NCBI GenBank assembly: GCA_021648195.1
Contig: JAKITG010000003.1
Location: 1-34,268 of the forward strand
Reading direction: 5' to 3'
Source: Flavobacteriaceae bacterium
GTDB lineage: Bacteria > Bacteroidota > Bacteroidia > Flavobacteriales > Flavobacteriaceae
Length of the DNA stretch: 34,268 nt
The stretch's first letter is position 1. Each line of letters opens with the position of its first letter. The notes under the pieces were generated by a model. That model was not told the DNA's origin. It did not search any database and worked only from the letters and a program-made list of their open reading frames with translations. Both the position numbers and the translations under genes were made by a program. Shown here in pieces: positions 9,763-17,969 of the stretch.

Positions 9763-10905
9763 CTAATCTCTTAAAATTGCTCTAGAAATTATTATTTTTT
9801 GAATTTCAGAGGTACCTTCATAAATTTGGGTAATTTTTGCATCACGCATCATTCGCTCTACATGATATTCTTTAACAAAACCATATCCGCCATGAATTTG
9901 AACAGCTTCTACGGTTGTTCGCATAGCCATTTCAGCAGCATATAATTTTGCCATTGCACTTGACAAAGTATAACTATTATGTTGATCTTTATCCCAAGCT
10001 GCTTTTAAACAAAGTAGCCTTGCAACTTCAATATCTGTAGCCATATCTGCAAGTTTGAATGCTATTGCTTGATGTTTACTTATTTCTTTACCAAAAGCCT
10101 TGCGTTCTTTAGAGTATTTCAATGCCAATTCATAAGCTCCCGAAGCTATTCCTAAAGCTTGAGCAGCTATTCCTATTCTTCCTCCTGAAAGTGTTTTCAT
10201 GGCAAATGAAAATCCGACACCGTCTTTTCCTATTCTATTTTCTTTGGGAACTTTTACATCTGTAAACATTAATGAGTGTGTATCAGAACCTCGAATACCT
10301 AATTTATTTTCTTTAGGTCCAACAACAAAACCATCTGCTCCTTTTTCAACAATAAAAACATTAATTCCATGTGAACCTTTTTCAGGGTATGTTTGTCCAA
10401 ACACCAAATAAATACTTGCATTGCTACCATTAGTTATCCAGTTTTTTGTTCCGTTAATTAGATAATGATCTCCTTTATCAACAGCGGTGGTACGCTGTGA
10501 AGTTGCGTCACTTCCTGCTTCAGGTTCACTTAAACAAAATGCACCTATCACTTCTCCTTTGGCTAATGGAACTAGATATTTTTGTTTTTGCTCTTCCGTA
10601 CCATAAGTTTCTAACCCCCAACAAACTAATGAATTATTAACTGACATCACTACAGATGCAGAAGCATCAACTTTTGAAATTTCTTCCATTGCCAAAACAT
10701 AAGAAACCGTATCCATTCCTCCACCTCCATATTTTGGATCAACCATCATTCCTAAAAAACCTAATTCTGCCATTTTTTTTACCTGCTCATGTGGAAATTC
10801 TTGCTTTTCATCACGCTCAATTACTCCTGGCAATAGTTCACTTTTCGCAAAATCTCTAGCTGCATCTCTAATCATTAATTGTTCTTCTGTGAATGTAAAT
10901 TCCAT
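9763..10905 (-). CDS. Acyl-CoA dehydrogenase (short/medium-chain type)
   Basis: The 380-residue FAD flavoenzyme catalyses alpha,beta-dehydrogenation of acyl-CoA, the first step of a beta-oxidation cycle, and passes electrons to electron-transfer flavoprotein. The sequence shows both family signatures: GAFCLSEPEAGSDA (about 131-144) and the C-terminal QIHGGYGFVKEYHVERMMRD (about 337-356). The catalytic base is Glu363 in IYEGTSEIQ. The N-terminal helical domain starts with FTFTEEQLMIRDAARDFA. Length and motifs resemble butyryl-CoA dehydrogenases; substrate chain length cannot be fixed from sequence. It is a single gene between gltB and the divergent nhaD, with its own candidate promoter. Confidence 0.93.
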   Translation of the reverse strand: MEFTFTEEQLMIRDAARDFAKSELLPGVIERDEKQEFPHEQVKKMAELGFLGMMVDPKYGGGGMDTVSYVLAMEEISKVDASASVVMSVNNSLVCWGLETYGTEEQKQKYLVPLAKGEVIGAFCLSEPEAGSDATSQRTTAVDKGDHYLINGTKNWITNGSNASIYLVFGQTYPEKGSHGINVFIVEKGADGFVVGPKENKLGIRGSDTHSLMFTDVKVPKENRIGKDGVGFSFAMKTLSGGRIGIAAQALGIASGAYELALKYSKERKAFGKEISKHQAIAFKLADMATDIEVARLLCLKAAWDKDQHNSYTLSSAMAKLYAAEMAMRTTVEAVQIHGGYGFVKEYHVERMMRDAKITQIYEGTSEIQKIIISRAILRD

Positions 10906-10931
10906 AATTTTTATTTTTATTTGAGTTGCTC

Positions 10932-10939
10932 CAAATATA
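10932..10939 (-). promoter_or_regulatory. Candidate -7 element for the acyl-CoA dehydrogenase gene
   Basis: The minus strand reads TATATTTG, a perfect match to TAnnTTTG, 26 bp upstream of the start codon. The -33 region at 19-20 bp spacing is AT-rich without a clear TTTG. The leader would be about 20 bases. Confidence 0.5.
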
Positions 10940-11177
10940 CTAAATATATTTATGGGTTTATTAAATTTTAAAAATGAGAAACCACACCTTATATAGTCAA
11001 ATTATGAACAAGAAATAAAGGAATATTTAATGATGCTTTTTAGTTATTAAAAAAACTTATAACTTACACCCCTGTAAAACAAGTTTTTTGTTTTTGTAAA
11101 ATAACACTTAGAGTTAATCTTCAATGTTGAATAAAATATTGTATTTATCAATTTAATTTTTTATAATAATAATAATA

Positions 11178-12542
11178 ATGGGAACATTAATAATAATCGT
11201 TTTTGTAGTTGGGTATTTAGCGATAACCCTTGAACATAACATAAAACTGGATAAATTAATTCCAGCATTAGCCATGATGGCAATACTTTGGGCTTTGGTA
11301 GCTTTAGGAATTGATAATTTTCCTAATTGGTTCGACTCAGGTCAACATAAACTAATTGATGGATTTGCAAGTTTCACATCAGAAGAAAAGCATCATTTAT
11401 TAGATGAGACATTATTACATCATCTAGGAAAAACCGCAGAAATTTTATTTTTCCTATTAGGCGCCATGACTATTGTTGAAATTATTGATTATTTCGACGG
11501 ATTTTCAACATTTAAGAATTATATAAAAACTAAAAATAAGAAAAAATTATTATGGATTTTTGCTTTTTTAGCATTCATCCTTTCTGCTATAATTGATAAC
11601 CTTACAGCGACTATCGTGTTGATAACGATTCTTCAAAAAATAATAGGTGATAAAAATACAAGGTTATGGTTTGCTGGTTTGATCATTATTTCAGCAAATG
11701 CTGGTGGAGCATGGTCTCCAATTGGTGATGTTACAACAACTATGCTTTGGATTGGAAATAAAGTAACAACAGTAATGTTAATTAAGTACTTAATTATACC
11801 TTCTTTATTATGCATGATAGTACCCGTATTTATAGCTTCTTTTTTAAGTCCGTTTCAAGGTGAAATTGAGACAATAGAAGACAAGAAAGGTGCTACTAGT
11901 AAATATGGATCAACGATGTTATATATTGGTTTAATTGCCATAGTTTTTGTACCATTTTTTAAAACAACAACACATTTACCACCTTATGTAGGCATGATGC
12001 TTTCTTTAGCAGTTGTAGGTATTTTTGCAGAATTATATAGCCGATCTGAATTTAGCATCTCTCATGCTATTGATGTAGAGGGCGATGACTCAGCAGGACA
12101 TCACAGTCCAGTACATGCCTCTCTATCAAAAATTGAGATGCCAAGTGTTTTATTTTTCTTCGGAATTTTAATGGCAGTAGCAGCATTAGAATCTTTAGGT
12201 ATGTTATTTATAGGAGCTGAATCACTAAAAACAATTATACCAAATACAGATGTTGTTGTTATGTTATTGGGTCTTGGCTCAGCAGTGGTTGACAATGTTC
12301 CTTTGGTTGCGGCAAGTATGGGCATGTTTCAAGAACCTATAGACAGTCCTTTATGGCATTTTGTTGCTTTTTCTGCTGGTACAGGTGGAAGTATGTTAAT
12401 CATCGGTTCTGCAGCAGGAGTAGTTGCTATGGGAATGGAAAAAATTAATTTCTTTTGGTATTTTAAAAACATTGCATGGTTAGCCGCAATTGGCTTTGTA
12501 ATAGGCTCTATAGCCTTTTTAGGAGTGAGAGCAATTTTGTAA
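11178..12542 (+). CDS. nhaD: Na+/H+ antiporter, NhaD family
   Basis: The 454-residue polytopic inner-membrane protein with about 11-13 hydrophobic segments exchanges cytoplasmic Na+ for external H+. Family landmarks visible are the N-terminal ITLEHNIKLDKLIPAL, the polar intramembrane segment ILSAIIDNLTATIVLI (about residues 138-153), the loop SANAGGAWSPIGDVTTTMLW (about 171-190), and near the C-terminus SAVVDNVPLVAASMGMF and AGTGGSMLIIGSAAGV. These two repeats of D-N-x-x and G-G-S/A motifs are characteristic of the ion transporter superfamily fold. The ATG at 11178 precedes the first helix directly. The exbB gene follows after 72 bp in the same direction. Sodium pumping fits a marine organism that also has NhaC nearby. 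Confidence 0.93.
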   Translation: MGTLIIIVFVVGYLAITLEHNIKLDKLIPALAMMAILWALVALGIDNFPNWFDSGQHKLIDGFASFTSEEKHHLLDETLLHHLGKTAEILFFLLGAMTIVEIIDYFDGFSTFKNYIKTKNKKKLLWIFAFLAFILSAIIDNLTATIVLITILQKIIGDKNTRLWFAGLIIISANAGGAWSPIGDVTTTMLWIGNKVTTVMLIKYLIIPSLLCMIVPVFIASFLSPFQGEIETIEDKKGATSKYGSTMLYIGLIAIVFVPFFKTTTHLPPYVGMMLSLAVVGIFAELYSRSEFSISHAIDVEGDDSAGHHSPVHASLSKIEMPSVLFFFGILMAVAALESLGMLFIGAESLKTIIPNTDVVVMLLGLGSAVVDNVPLVAASMGMFQEPIDSPLWHFVAFSAGTGGSMLIIGSAAGVVAMGMEKINFFWYFKNIAWLAAIGFVIGSIAFLGVRAIL

Positions 12543-12614
12543 AAAAATTTAACAAAATAGAAACAATTTTAAATAATAAAAATCGTTAAAAATTAACACC
12601 CTTAATTATAAAAT

Positions 12615-13316
12615 ATGTCTTTATTTACTCAACAAGATTCCAATATAAATTCCGATGGTTTAGAAGAAATAGTTTCCGAAGAGAAAACTTTATCAATCTA
12701 TAATTTAGTAATGGATGGAGGTATTGGAGGTCAAATTATTGTAGCTTTATTATTTATATTACTTTTAATTGCCCTATATATTTATTTTGAAAGATTTTTA
12801 GCTATCAAGGCTGCTTCAAAAATCGATAAAAATTACATGAACCAAATAAGGGATAATATTCTCAATGGAAATTTAGATGCCGCAAGAATTTTAAGTCAAA
12901 ATAACACATCACCAGTAGCAAGGCTAATTGAAAAAGGTATTTCCAGAATTGGCAAACCGCTAGATGACATCAATACTGCTATTGAAAATGCAGGAAAACT
13001 TGAAATTTATAAGCTTGAAAAAAATGTTAGCATTTTAGCAACTGTTGCTGGAGCAGCACCAATGATTGGATTTTTAGGAACCGTAATAGGTATGATTCTT
13101 GCAATACACGAAATAGCAAATGCAGGTGGTCAAATAGATATAAAATTATTATCAGATGGTTTATATACCGCAATGACTACAACTGTAGCTGGATTGATTG
13201 TTGGAATTATAGCTTATATAGCCTACAACCATTTAATTGTAAGAACAAATAAAGTTGTTTATCAAATGGAAGCCCATTCAATTGAGTTTTTAGACTTGCT
13301 AAATGAGCCTACATAA
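12615..13316 (+). CDS. exbB: MotA/TolQ/ExbB proton channel family protein
   Basis: The 233-residue ExbB-type subunit of the TonB energy-transducing complex has three membrane segments (about 37-60, 139-163, 183-207). Between the first two is the cytoplasmic domain that carries the helices SPVARLIEKGISRIGK and IENAGKLEIYKLEKNVSILA. The ATVAGAAPMIGFLGTVIGMI and TAMTTTVAGLIVGI segments are the conserved proton-channel helices. It begins a tight run exbB-exbD-tonB-folC: exbD starts 18 bp downstream. The complex uses the proton-motive force to drive TonB-dependent outer membrane transport. The family also includes TolQ and MotA. The downstream TonB protein, rather than TolA or a flagellar gene, supports the ExbB assignment. 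Confidence 0.92.
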   Translation: MSLFTQQDSNINSDGLEEIVSEEKTLSIYNLVMDGGIGGQIIVALLFILLLIALYIYFERFLAIKAASKIDKNYMNQIRDNILNGNLDAARILSQNNTSPVARLIEKGISRIGKPLDDINTAIENAGKLEIYKLEKNVSILATVAGAAPMIGFLGTVIGMILAIHEIANAGGQIDIKLLSDGLYTAMTTTVAGLIVGIIAYIAYNHLIVRTNKVVYQMEAHSIEFLDLLNEPT

Positions 13317-13334
13317 TTTAGAAAATATCATTAA

Positions 13335-13727
13335 ATGAATATTAGAGGAAGAAATAAAATAAATCCAGATTTCAATATGTCGTCTATGACAGATATTGTT
13401 TTCTTATTATTGATATTTTTTATGCTTACATCAACTTTAGTAACTGTAAATGCATTAGATATTGTTTTACCCAAAGCACAAGGAAAAACAGAAAGTAAAA
13501 AATCTACTGCCGTAAGTATTACAAAAAAGTTAGAATTTTATATTGATAGGAAAAAAGTTAAAGAAAGTGAAATTGAGCAGTATTTATTAAAAAATATAGC
13601 AACTGAAGAAAACCCCACTATTGTTTTAAGAGCTGAAATAGGAGTTCCTATTGAAAAGGCGGTTAAAATATTAGACATTGCAAATCGAAATAAAATAAAA
13701 GTAATTTTAGCTGTTCAACCAAATTAA
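13335..13727 (+). CDS. exbD: ExbD/TolR family biopolymer transport protein
   Basis: The 130-residue protein has a short basic cytoplasmic N-terminus, one membrane helix (about 20-42) and a periplasmic domain (about 50-130). Asp20 in SSMTDIVFLLLIFFMLT is the conserved membrane aspartate at the start of the helix that takes part in proton translocation with ExbB. The periplasmic part ends in the usual VKILDIANRNKIKVILAV pattern. Length is typical of ExbD. It follows exbB by 18 bp and precedes the TonB gene by 12 bp, so the three should form one transcription unit and one complex. Confidence 0.93.
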   Translation: MNIRGRNKINPDFNMSSMTDIVFLLLIFFMLTSTLVTVNALDIVLPKAQGKTESKKSTAVSITKKLEFYIDRKKVKESEIEQYLLKNIATEENPTIVLRAEIGVPIEKAVKILDIANRNKIKVILAVQPN

Positions 13728-13739
13728 CTTACAATCAAA

Positions 13740-14669
13740 ATGGCATATTTCGACACCATACATAAAAAGAAATCAGCAACCTTAACGGCAATTATTGCCC
13801 TACTTATTTTGTTTTTGATTTTTAATTTTGGAATGAAATATCTTGACCCTCCTGAAGAATTTGGCATTGCAGTAAATTTTGGAACTACCGATTTTGGTAG
13901 CGGAGATGTTCAACCAACAGAAGCTTTAAAACCTGCTGAACAAGAACCCGAAACTGAACTTATTGAAGAACTAGAAGATGTAGAAGAAGAAATTGTACAA
14001 GAACAACCAGAAGAAATTTCTAAACCAATAACTCAAGCCACCGAAAATGTTATTACTCAAAATAACGAAGAAGCTATTGCAATAAAAAAACAAAAAGAAG
14101 CCAAAAGAAGAGAAGATTTAAGAAAGAAAAATGAGGCTGATAAAAAAGCTGCTATAGAAAGGGAAAAAGCTACAAAAAAAAGAAAGAAAATCGAAGCTGA
14201 AAAAAGAAAAGCTAAAAAAGAAAGACAAGAAAAAGCTGCCAAAAGAAAAAAATTAGATGCGCTATTAGGAGGAATTGGCAATGGAAATGGAAAAGCAAAT
14301 GGTGGCGAAGGAAATGACAATAAAGCGGGAGATAAAGGAAAGGTAACTGGCGACCCAAATGCAAGTGGTTATTATGGAAGTGGTGGTGGTGGAAGCGGAG
14401 GAAACTATCGTTTAGGCAATCGAAAAGCACTAACTAAACCAAAACCTACTTACGATTGCAATGAAGAAGGGAAAGTTTATGTAAGTATTTCAGTAGACAA
14501 ATCTGGAAGAGTAATAGCAGCACAGCCTGGGGTTAAAGGAACTACCAACTCTGCATCATGTTTATTAAGACGCGCTAGAGAAGCAGCTTTAAAAACCAAA
14601 TTTAATTCTGACAATAAAGCACCTTCCAAACAAGTAGGAACAATAATTTATAATTTTTCTTTAAACTAG
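13740..14669 (+). CDS. Energy transducer TonB
   Basis: The 309-residue protein has a single N-terminal membrane anchor (about 13-31) and an acidic, proline-containing linker (about 60-100). A long Lys/Glu/Arg-rich, probably coiled-coil segment (about 118-175) and a Gly/Asn-rich flexible part (about 177-225) follow. The C-terminal domain (about 235-309) carries the TonB-like segments GKVYVSISVDKSGRVIAAQ and CLLRRAREAALKTKFN. The final YNFSLN strand is where TonB contacts the TonB box of outer membrane receptors. Context directly after exbB and exbD supports a role in powering TonB-dependent (SusC-like) transport. The highly charged rod resembles TolA as well, but no other Tol-Pal genes are present. 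Confidence 0.88.
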   Translation: MAYFDTIHKKKSATLTAIIALLILFLIFNFGMKYLDPPEEFGIAVNFGTTDFGSGDVQPTEALKPAEQEPETELIEELEDVEEEIVQEQPEEISKPITQATENVITQNNEEAIAIKKQKEAKRREDLRKKNEADKKAAIEREKATKKRKKIEAEKRKAKKERQEKAAKRKKLDALLGGIGNGNGKANGGEGNDNKAGDKGKVTGDPNASGYYGSGGGGSGGNYRLGNRKALTKPKPTYDCNEEGKVYVSISVDKSGRVIAAQPGVKGTTNSASCLLRRAREAALKTKFNSDNKAPSKQVGTIIYNFSLN

Positions 14670-14678
14670 TAACTAGTT

Positions 14679-15899
14679 TTGAACTACAAAGAGACATTAG
14701 ATTGGATGTTTACCAAACTTCCAATGTATCAGCGACAAGGAACTATAGCTTTTAAAAAAGACCTAACCAATATTCTTTCCCTTTCTAAACAACTAGGTTT
14801 TCCTGAAAAAAAGTTCACATCAATTCATGTAGCAGGAACTAATGGAAAAGGTTCTACCAGTCATATGCTTGCTTCAGTTATACAAGAATCGAGTTATAAA
14901 GTAGGTTTATATACCTCTCCTCATTTAAAAGATTTTAGAGAGCGAATCAAAGTAAATGGCGTCTCCATTTCTGAACAAAATGTTATTGATTTTATTAAAA
15001 AAAATAATACTTTTTTAGAGCAACAAAAACTCTCTTTTTTTGAAATGACAGTGGGTATGGCATTTGAATTTTTTGCTAATCAAAAAGTTGATATTGCCAT
15101 TATTGAAGTTGGTTTAGGAGGCAGGCTAGATTCAACCAATATAATTACCCCATTAGTTTCTGTAATTACAAATATAGGCTTAGATCATACTCAGTTTTTA
15201 GGCGAGACTCTACCTGAAATTGCTTTTGAAAAAGCAGGAATTATCAAACCTAATATTCCAGTAGTTATTGGAGAGAAACAAGAAAATATTGTTTCTGTTT
15301 TTAAAAAAATTGCATCAAAAAATAATGCTCCAATTTACTTTGCTTATGAATTGGTTTCAAATAAATATACCTCTGATTTATTAGGAGATTATCAAATAAA
15401 AAATATAAAAACAACTGTACAAACATTACATTTACTTGCTGAAAAAAAATTTAATATTTCTGATAAAGAAATAAGAAATGGCTTAAAAAATATAGTTAAA
15501 AATACAGGGCTGAAAGGTCGGTGGCAGGTGTTAAATAAACACCCAAAAGCTGTATGTGATACAGCGCATAATAAAGAGGGCTTAACCATTGTTATGAATC
15601 AGTTGAAAAATGAAAAATATCAAAATTTACATATTATTTTAGGAGTAGTTAATGATAAGAATTTAGACTCACTTTTATCTTTATTTCCAAAAAATGCTAG
15701 TTATTATTTTTGCAAACCAAATATTCCAAGAGGTTTAAATACTGAAATTTTAAAACAAGAAGCCTCAAAATTCGAGTTATATGGAAAGGTTTTTGATTCT
15801 GTTAACCAAGCTTATCAAAAAGCTTTAAGCCTTGCCAATAATAATGATTTTATCTATATAGGAGGAAGTACATTTGTTGTAGCTGAATTACCGCTATAA
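14679..15899 (+). CDS. folC: Bifunctional folylpolyglutamate synthase / dihydrofolate synthase
   Basis: The 406-residue Mur-ligase-fold enzyme adds glutamate to dihydropteroate and to folates in the cytoplasm. The ATP-binding loop is GTNGKGST (53-60), followed by the family segments GLYTSPHLKDFRERI, EVGLGGRLDSTN (about 142-153) and NIGLDHTQFLG. The C-terminal ligase domain includes GRWQVL and CDTAHNKEG. The start is a TTG codon at 14679, nine bases after the tonB stop. It gives the N-terminus MNYKETLDWMFTKLPMYQ, the expected beginning of flavobacterial FolC, and no ATG fits better. It is the last gene of the exbB-exbD-tonB-folC run. It should not be mistaken for the MurC missing from the dcw cluster. 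Confidence 0.94.
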   Translation: MNYKETLDWMFTKLPMYQRQGTIAFKKDLTNILSLSKQLGFPEKKFTSIHVAGTNGKGSTSHMLASVIQESSYKVGLYTSPHLKDFRERIKVNGVSISEQNVIDFIKKNNTFLEQQKLSFFEMTVGMAFEFFANQKVDIAIIEVGLGGRLDSTNIITPLVSVITNIGLDHTQFLGETLPEIAFEKAGIIKPNIPVVIGEKQENIVSVFKKIASKNNAPIYFAYELVSNKYTSDLLGDYQIKNIKTTVQTLHLLAEKKFNISDKEIRNGLKNIVKNTGLKGRWQVLNKHPKAVCDTAHNKEGLTIVMNQLKNEKYQNLHIILGVVNDKNLDSLLSLFPKNASYYFCKPNIPRGLNTEILKQEASKFELYGKVFDSVNQAYQKALSLANNNDFIYIGGSTFVVAELPL

Positions 15900-16078
15900 A
15901 CAATCTACATTTTGCTTTTCTAATCAAATGATATAAAAATTTACATATTTGTTCTAGATTTTATTTAACAATTTAGAGTGTAATTTTAAAAACACCCTCA
16001 TTATCAAAAGAATAACATCTACTACTAACTAAAAGCTTTACTTATATTATTTGAGTGAAGTTTTTTTATATAAAAATG

Positions 16079-16109
16079 TTTGCTAGTATAAAAAACTCAT
16101 TTATATTTG
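16079..16109 (+). promoter_or_regulatory. Bacteroidota-type promoter of tRNA-Val
   Basis: TTTG at 16079-16082 and TATATTTG at 16102-16109 are separated by 19 bp, an exact fit to the Bacteroidota housekeeping promoter (TTTG, about 19 bp, TAnnTTTG). Transcription would start about 5-8 bp further on, just before the mature tRNA at 16122. This is the clearest promoter in the window. Confidence 0.75.
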
Positions 16110-16121
16110 CACCTCAATTTA

Positions 16122-16196
16122 GGGCAATTAGCTCAGTTGGTTCAGAGCATCTCGTTTACACCGAGAGGGTCGGGGGTTCGAATCCCTCATTGCCCA
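16122..16196 (+). tRNA. tRNA-Val (anticodon UAC)
   Basis: The sequence folds into a complete cloverleaf. The 7-bp acceptor stem GGGCAAT/ATTGCCC is perfect, the D arm has stem GCTC/GAGC, and the anticodon stem TCTCG/CGAGA encloses the loop TTTACAC with anticodon TAC. A five-base variable loop and a T arm with loop TTCGAAT follow. Discriminator base is A at 16196. The CCA end is not encoded and must be added by tRNA nucleotidyltransferase. It has its own promoter and terminator, so it is a single-gene unit. Confidence 0.97.
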
Positions 16197-16202
16197 CAAC
16201 AA

Positions 16203-16237
16203 AAAAAAAATCTACACGAGAGTGTAGATTTTTTTAT
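16203..16237 (+). terminator. Intrinsic terminator after tRNA-Val
   Basis: A perfect 9-bp hairpin AATCTACAC / GTGTAGATT (arms 16209-16217 and 16222-16230) with a GAGA tetraloop is followed by a T run. It begins 13 bases after the tRNA. Confidence 0.88.
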
Positions 16238-16462
16238 TTCTAAAAAAATCTGAAAGCTTGCTTTTATAATTTTTCATTTACAGAAGTGATCTTACTAGAA
16301 ATCAACACAGTTAATCCTTAAAAAAAAGTTTACTTTGTAAAGTTATGAAGAATAAAAAGTAGAGTTACTAAATGTAACTTAACCTTTAAAATGCAAACTT
16401 AAGAAGTACATAGTTTTAACTTTATTTGAGATTAATAAATGAATAAAGCAATCTTCCTTAAT
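16238..16462. other. Intergenic DNA without a recognisable gene
   Basis: AT-rich spacer between the tRNA terminator and the long palindrome. There are only short interrupted inverted repeats (for example around 16330-16350 and 16362-16380). I see no coding frame, RNA gene or promoter that I can support. Confidence 0.4.
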
Positions 16463-16665
16463 TGATAATTTTTTATAAATATACCCAAACCATTTAGTTT
16501 TTTGGGAAATTTAACGAATATTATTTTTTTCTTTAACAAGGCAAAAAATTCTATCATAGCCGTAGCTATGATAGAATTTTTTAACGCAGTTAAAGGGAGA
16601 AAGAACGAGTTAAAAAACCAAAAAACTATGTGGTTTGAGTATATGCCCAACTTTTATAACTGACC
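16463..16665. repeat. Long near-palindromic element (about 98-bp inverted arms)
   Basis: The two halves of this segment are reverse complements. The centre is perfect: aaaaaattctatcatagc at 16543-16560, spacer CGTA, and its complement at 16565-16582. The arms continue imperfectly outward; for example left ATACCCAAACCATTTAGTTT (16481-16500) matches the complement of about 16622-16645. A further matching block contains CTTTAAC next to the core. The whole could fold into one large hairpin in DNA or RNA. A 72-codon minus-strand frame that crosses it is an artefact of the repeat. It could be a foldback MITE or an inverted duplication; no transposase gene is present. Confidence 0.8.
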
Positions 16666-16831
16666 TTTTTAGGTCTATCATAAAACGAAATCGAAAGGCT
16701 CAATCCTAAAATTTATTCAATCTAATCCTTCAAATTCAAACTTCAAACTCTTATAAACCTTTAAAAATCTATGAATTCCAATGTTTTTATATGCAACTAT
16801 ATGTAACAGCCCTAAACTCCAAACAATCTTT
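16666..16831. other. Intergenic DNA downstream of the hydrolase gene
   Basis: AT-rich spacer with a short run of TTCAAA/TTCAAACTT-like words around 16725-16755 that resembles, weakly, the 7-bp repeat seen at 28057-28301. There is no coding frame I can support. Confidence 0.3.
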
Positions 16832-17686
16832 TCAATCAAAATGCGCTCCAATAAACGCAGTTAATTTTAAATTAGTATCAATAGCATTTACGGCTGTAAA
16901 AGCATGACCCTCACCTTCATAAAGCGTAAATTCATTTACAACACCCAAAGCGTCTAATTTCGCACTCATGTCAACGCCTTGCGAAGTTGGTATTAAATGA
17001 TCTTGATCTCCATAAAATAAGATGCTTGGTGGCGCAGCTGCTGTAACAACATGATACGGGCTCATATCTTCATAAGGTTTAGGGTTGCTACTATCGTAGA
17101 CAAGTCCAAAAAGCGCTCCAAGACTTATAAAACTAGGATGCGTAATATAATTTGGATCTGTAAAATTTGTAGGACCAACAATACTACAAACCATTTCAAC
17201 ATTGCTAGAAGTGTCATAAGCATAAGAATACAACATCGATAAATGCGCTCCTGCACTCACGCCAATAAACCCATAATCATCATCAATTTGATATATTTTT
17301 GTATTTTCTAAATCTGTTATAATACTTTCAATATCGTTAATTTGCATAGGAAGTGGAGGATTTCCAAGACCTGCCAATTGGTAATTTATATTTACAATAG
17401 CATGCTCTGGAAAGCGTTGTTTTAATGCATCAACCATAAAATTCATATCGCTTTTATCGCCACCTATCCAAGAACCGCCGTGAACCAACACAAAAACTTT
17501 TGTAGTTTCTTTAGTTCTTCCATAAGGTAAGTAAATGTCGTATTTTTGTTGCGGACTATCTCCATAAGAAACGTTTAAAAACTGAGTTGCTTCTAAAGGT
17601 AAAACATCTTCAATTTCGTCTTTACAAGAAGAAATAAAAAGAATTAAAAATGTATAGATAAAGAATTTATTATATTGATGTTTCAT
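16832..17686 (-). CDS. Lipoprotein alpha/beta hydrolase (esterase-like)
   Basis: The 284-residue protein has a signal segment ending in a lipobox with Cys21 (FISSC), so it is exported and lipid-anchored. The alpha/beta hydrolase fold is shown by the oxyanion motif LVHGGSW (HGG at 69-71) and the nucleophile elbow GVSAG with Ser144. Asp229 in FYGDQDHLIP and His261 in EGEGHAF complete the probable catalytic triad. This is the arrangement of HSL-like and feruloyl or acetyl-xylan esterases, and the substrate is not determinable. I start at the ATG at 17686, which puts a proper signal peptide at the N-terminus. An upstream ATG at 17746 would add 20 residues that spoil it. No operon partner is visible. 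Confidence 0.85.
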   Translation of the reverse strand: MKHQYNKFFIYTFLILFISSCKDEIEDVLPLEATQFLNVSYGDSPQQKYDIYLPYGRTKETTKVFVLVHGGSWIGGDKSDMNFMVDALKQRFPEHAIVNINYQLAGLGNPPLPMQINDIESIITDLENTKIYQIDDDYGFIGVSAGAHLSMLYSYAYDTSSNVEMVCSIVGPTNFTDPNYITHPSFISLGALFGLVYDSSNPKPYEDMSPYHVVTAAAPPSILFYGDQDHLIPTSQGVDMSAKLDALGVVNEFTLYEGEGHAFTAVNAIDTNLKLTAFIGAHFD

Positions 17687-17704
17687 AAAAAAAATATTTC
17701 TCAA

Positions 17705-17712
17705 CAAACCTA
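17705..17712 (-). promoter_or_regulatory. Candidate -7 element for the lipoprotein hydrolase
   Basis: The minus strand reads TAGGTTTG, a perfect TAnnTTTG, 18 bp upstream of the start codon at 17686. If real, transcription starts downstream of the alternative ATG at 17746, which supports the shorter protein. No clear -33 TTTG is present at the normal spacing. Confidence 0.45.
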
Positions 17713-17969
17713 ACTTAAAAATGGCATAATTAGTGAAAATGTACAAAGAAAATCAAAATCAAATTGATAAGGTGGTTACTGTTTTTAGAAAAGGTGGTTT
17801 ACCTATTTTCTTAGCTCTTTAATAAAACTTGCTAATCCTCTCATTATATGCTTTTAGCTAAATTTAACCCAAAAATTATTCAACAAAAATAAAGGGACTT
17901 GAATAAGTTCAAATCCCTAAATAATAATTAAGATTAATTTTGAGTAAAATTTTGAATATCTTAATACAA

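Noticed and set aside
14057-14430. Minus-strand frames opposite the tonB gene
   Set aside because: They are produced by the Lys/Glu-rich and Gly-rich repeats of tonB read backwards.
14679-15899. Could this Mur-ligase-fold gene be the missing MurC or MurD?
   Set aside because: Its motifs (AGTNGKGSTSHM, GLYTSPHLKDFRERI, EVGLGGRLDSTN) are those of FolC, not of muramyl ligases.
16432-16650. 72-codon open frame on the minus strand
   Set aside because: It runs through both arms of the palindrome, with no family resemblance and no reason to be translated.
17739-17822. 27-codon plus-strand frame MYKENQ...FLAL
   Set aside because: Its composition looks protein-like, but it is too short, has no identifiable relatives from reading alone, and overlaps the promoter side of the hydrolase gene.
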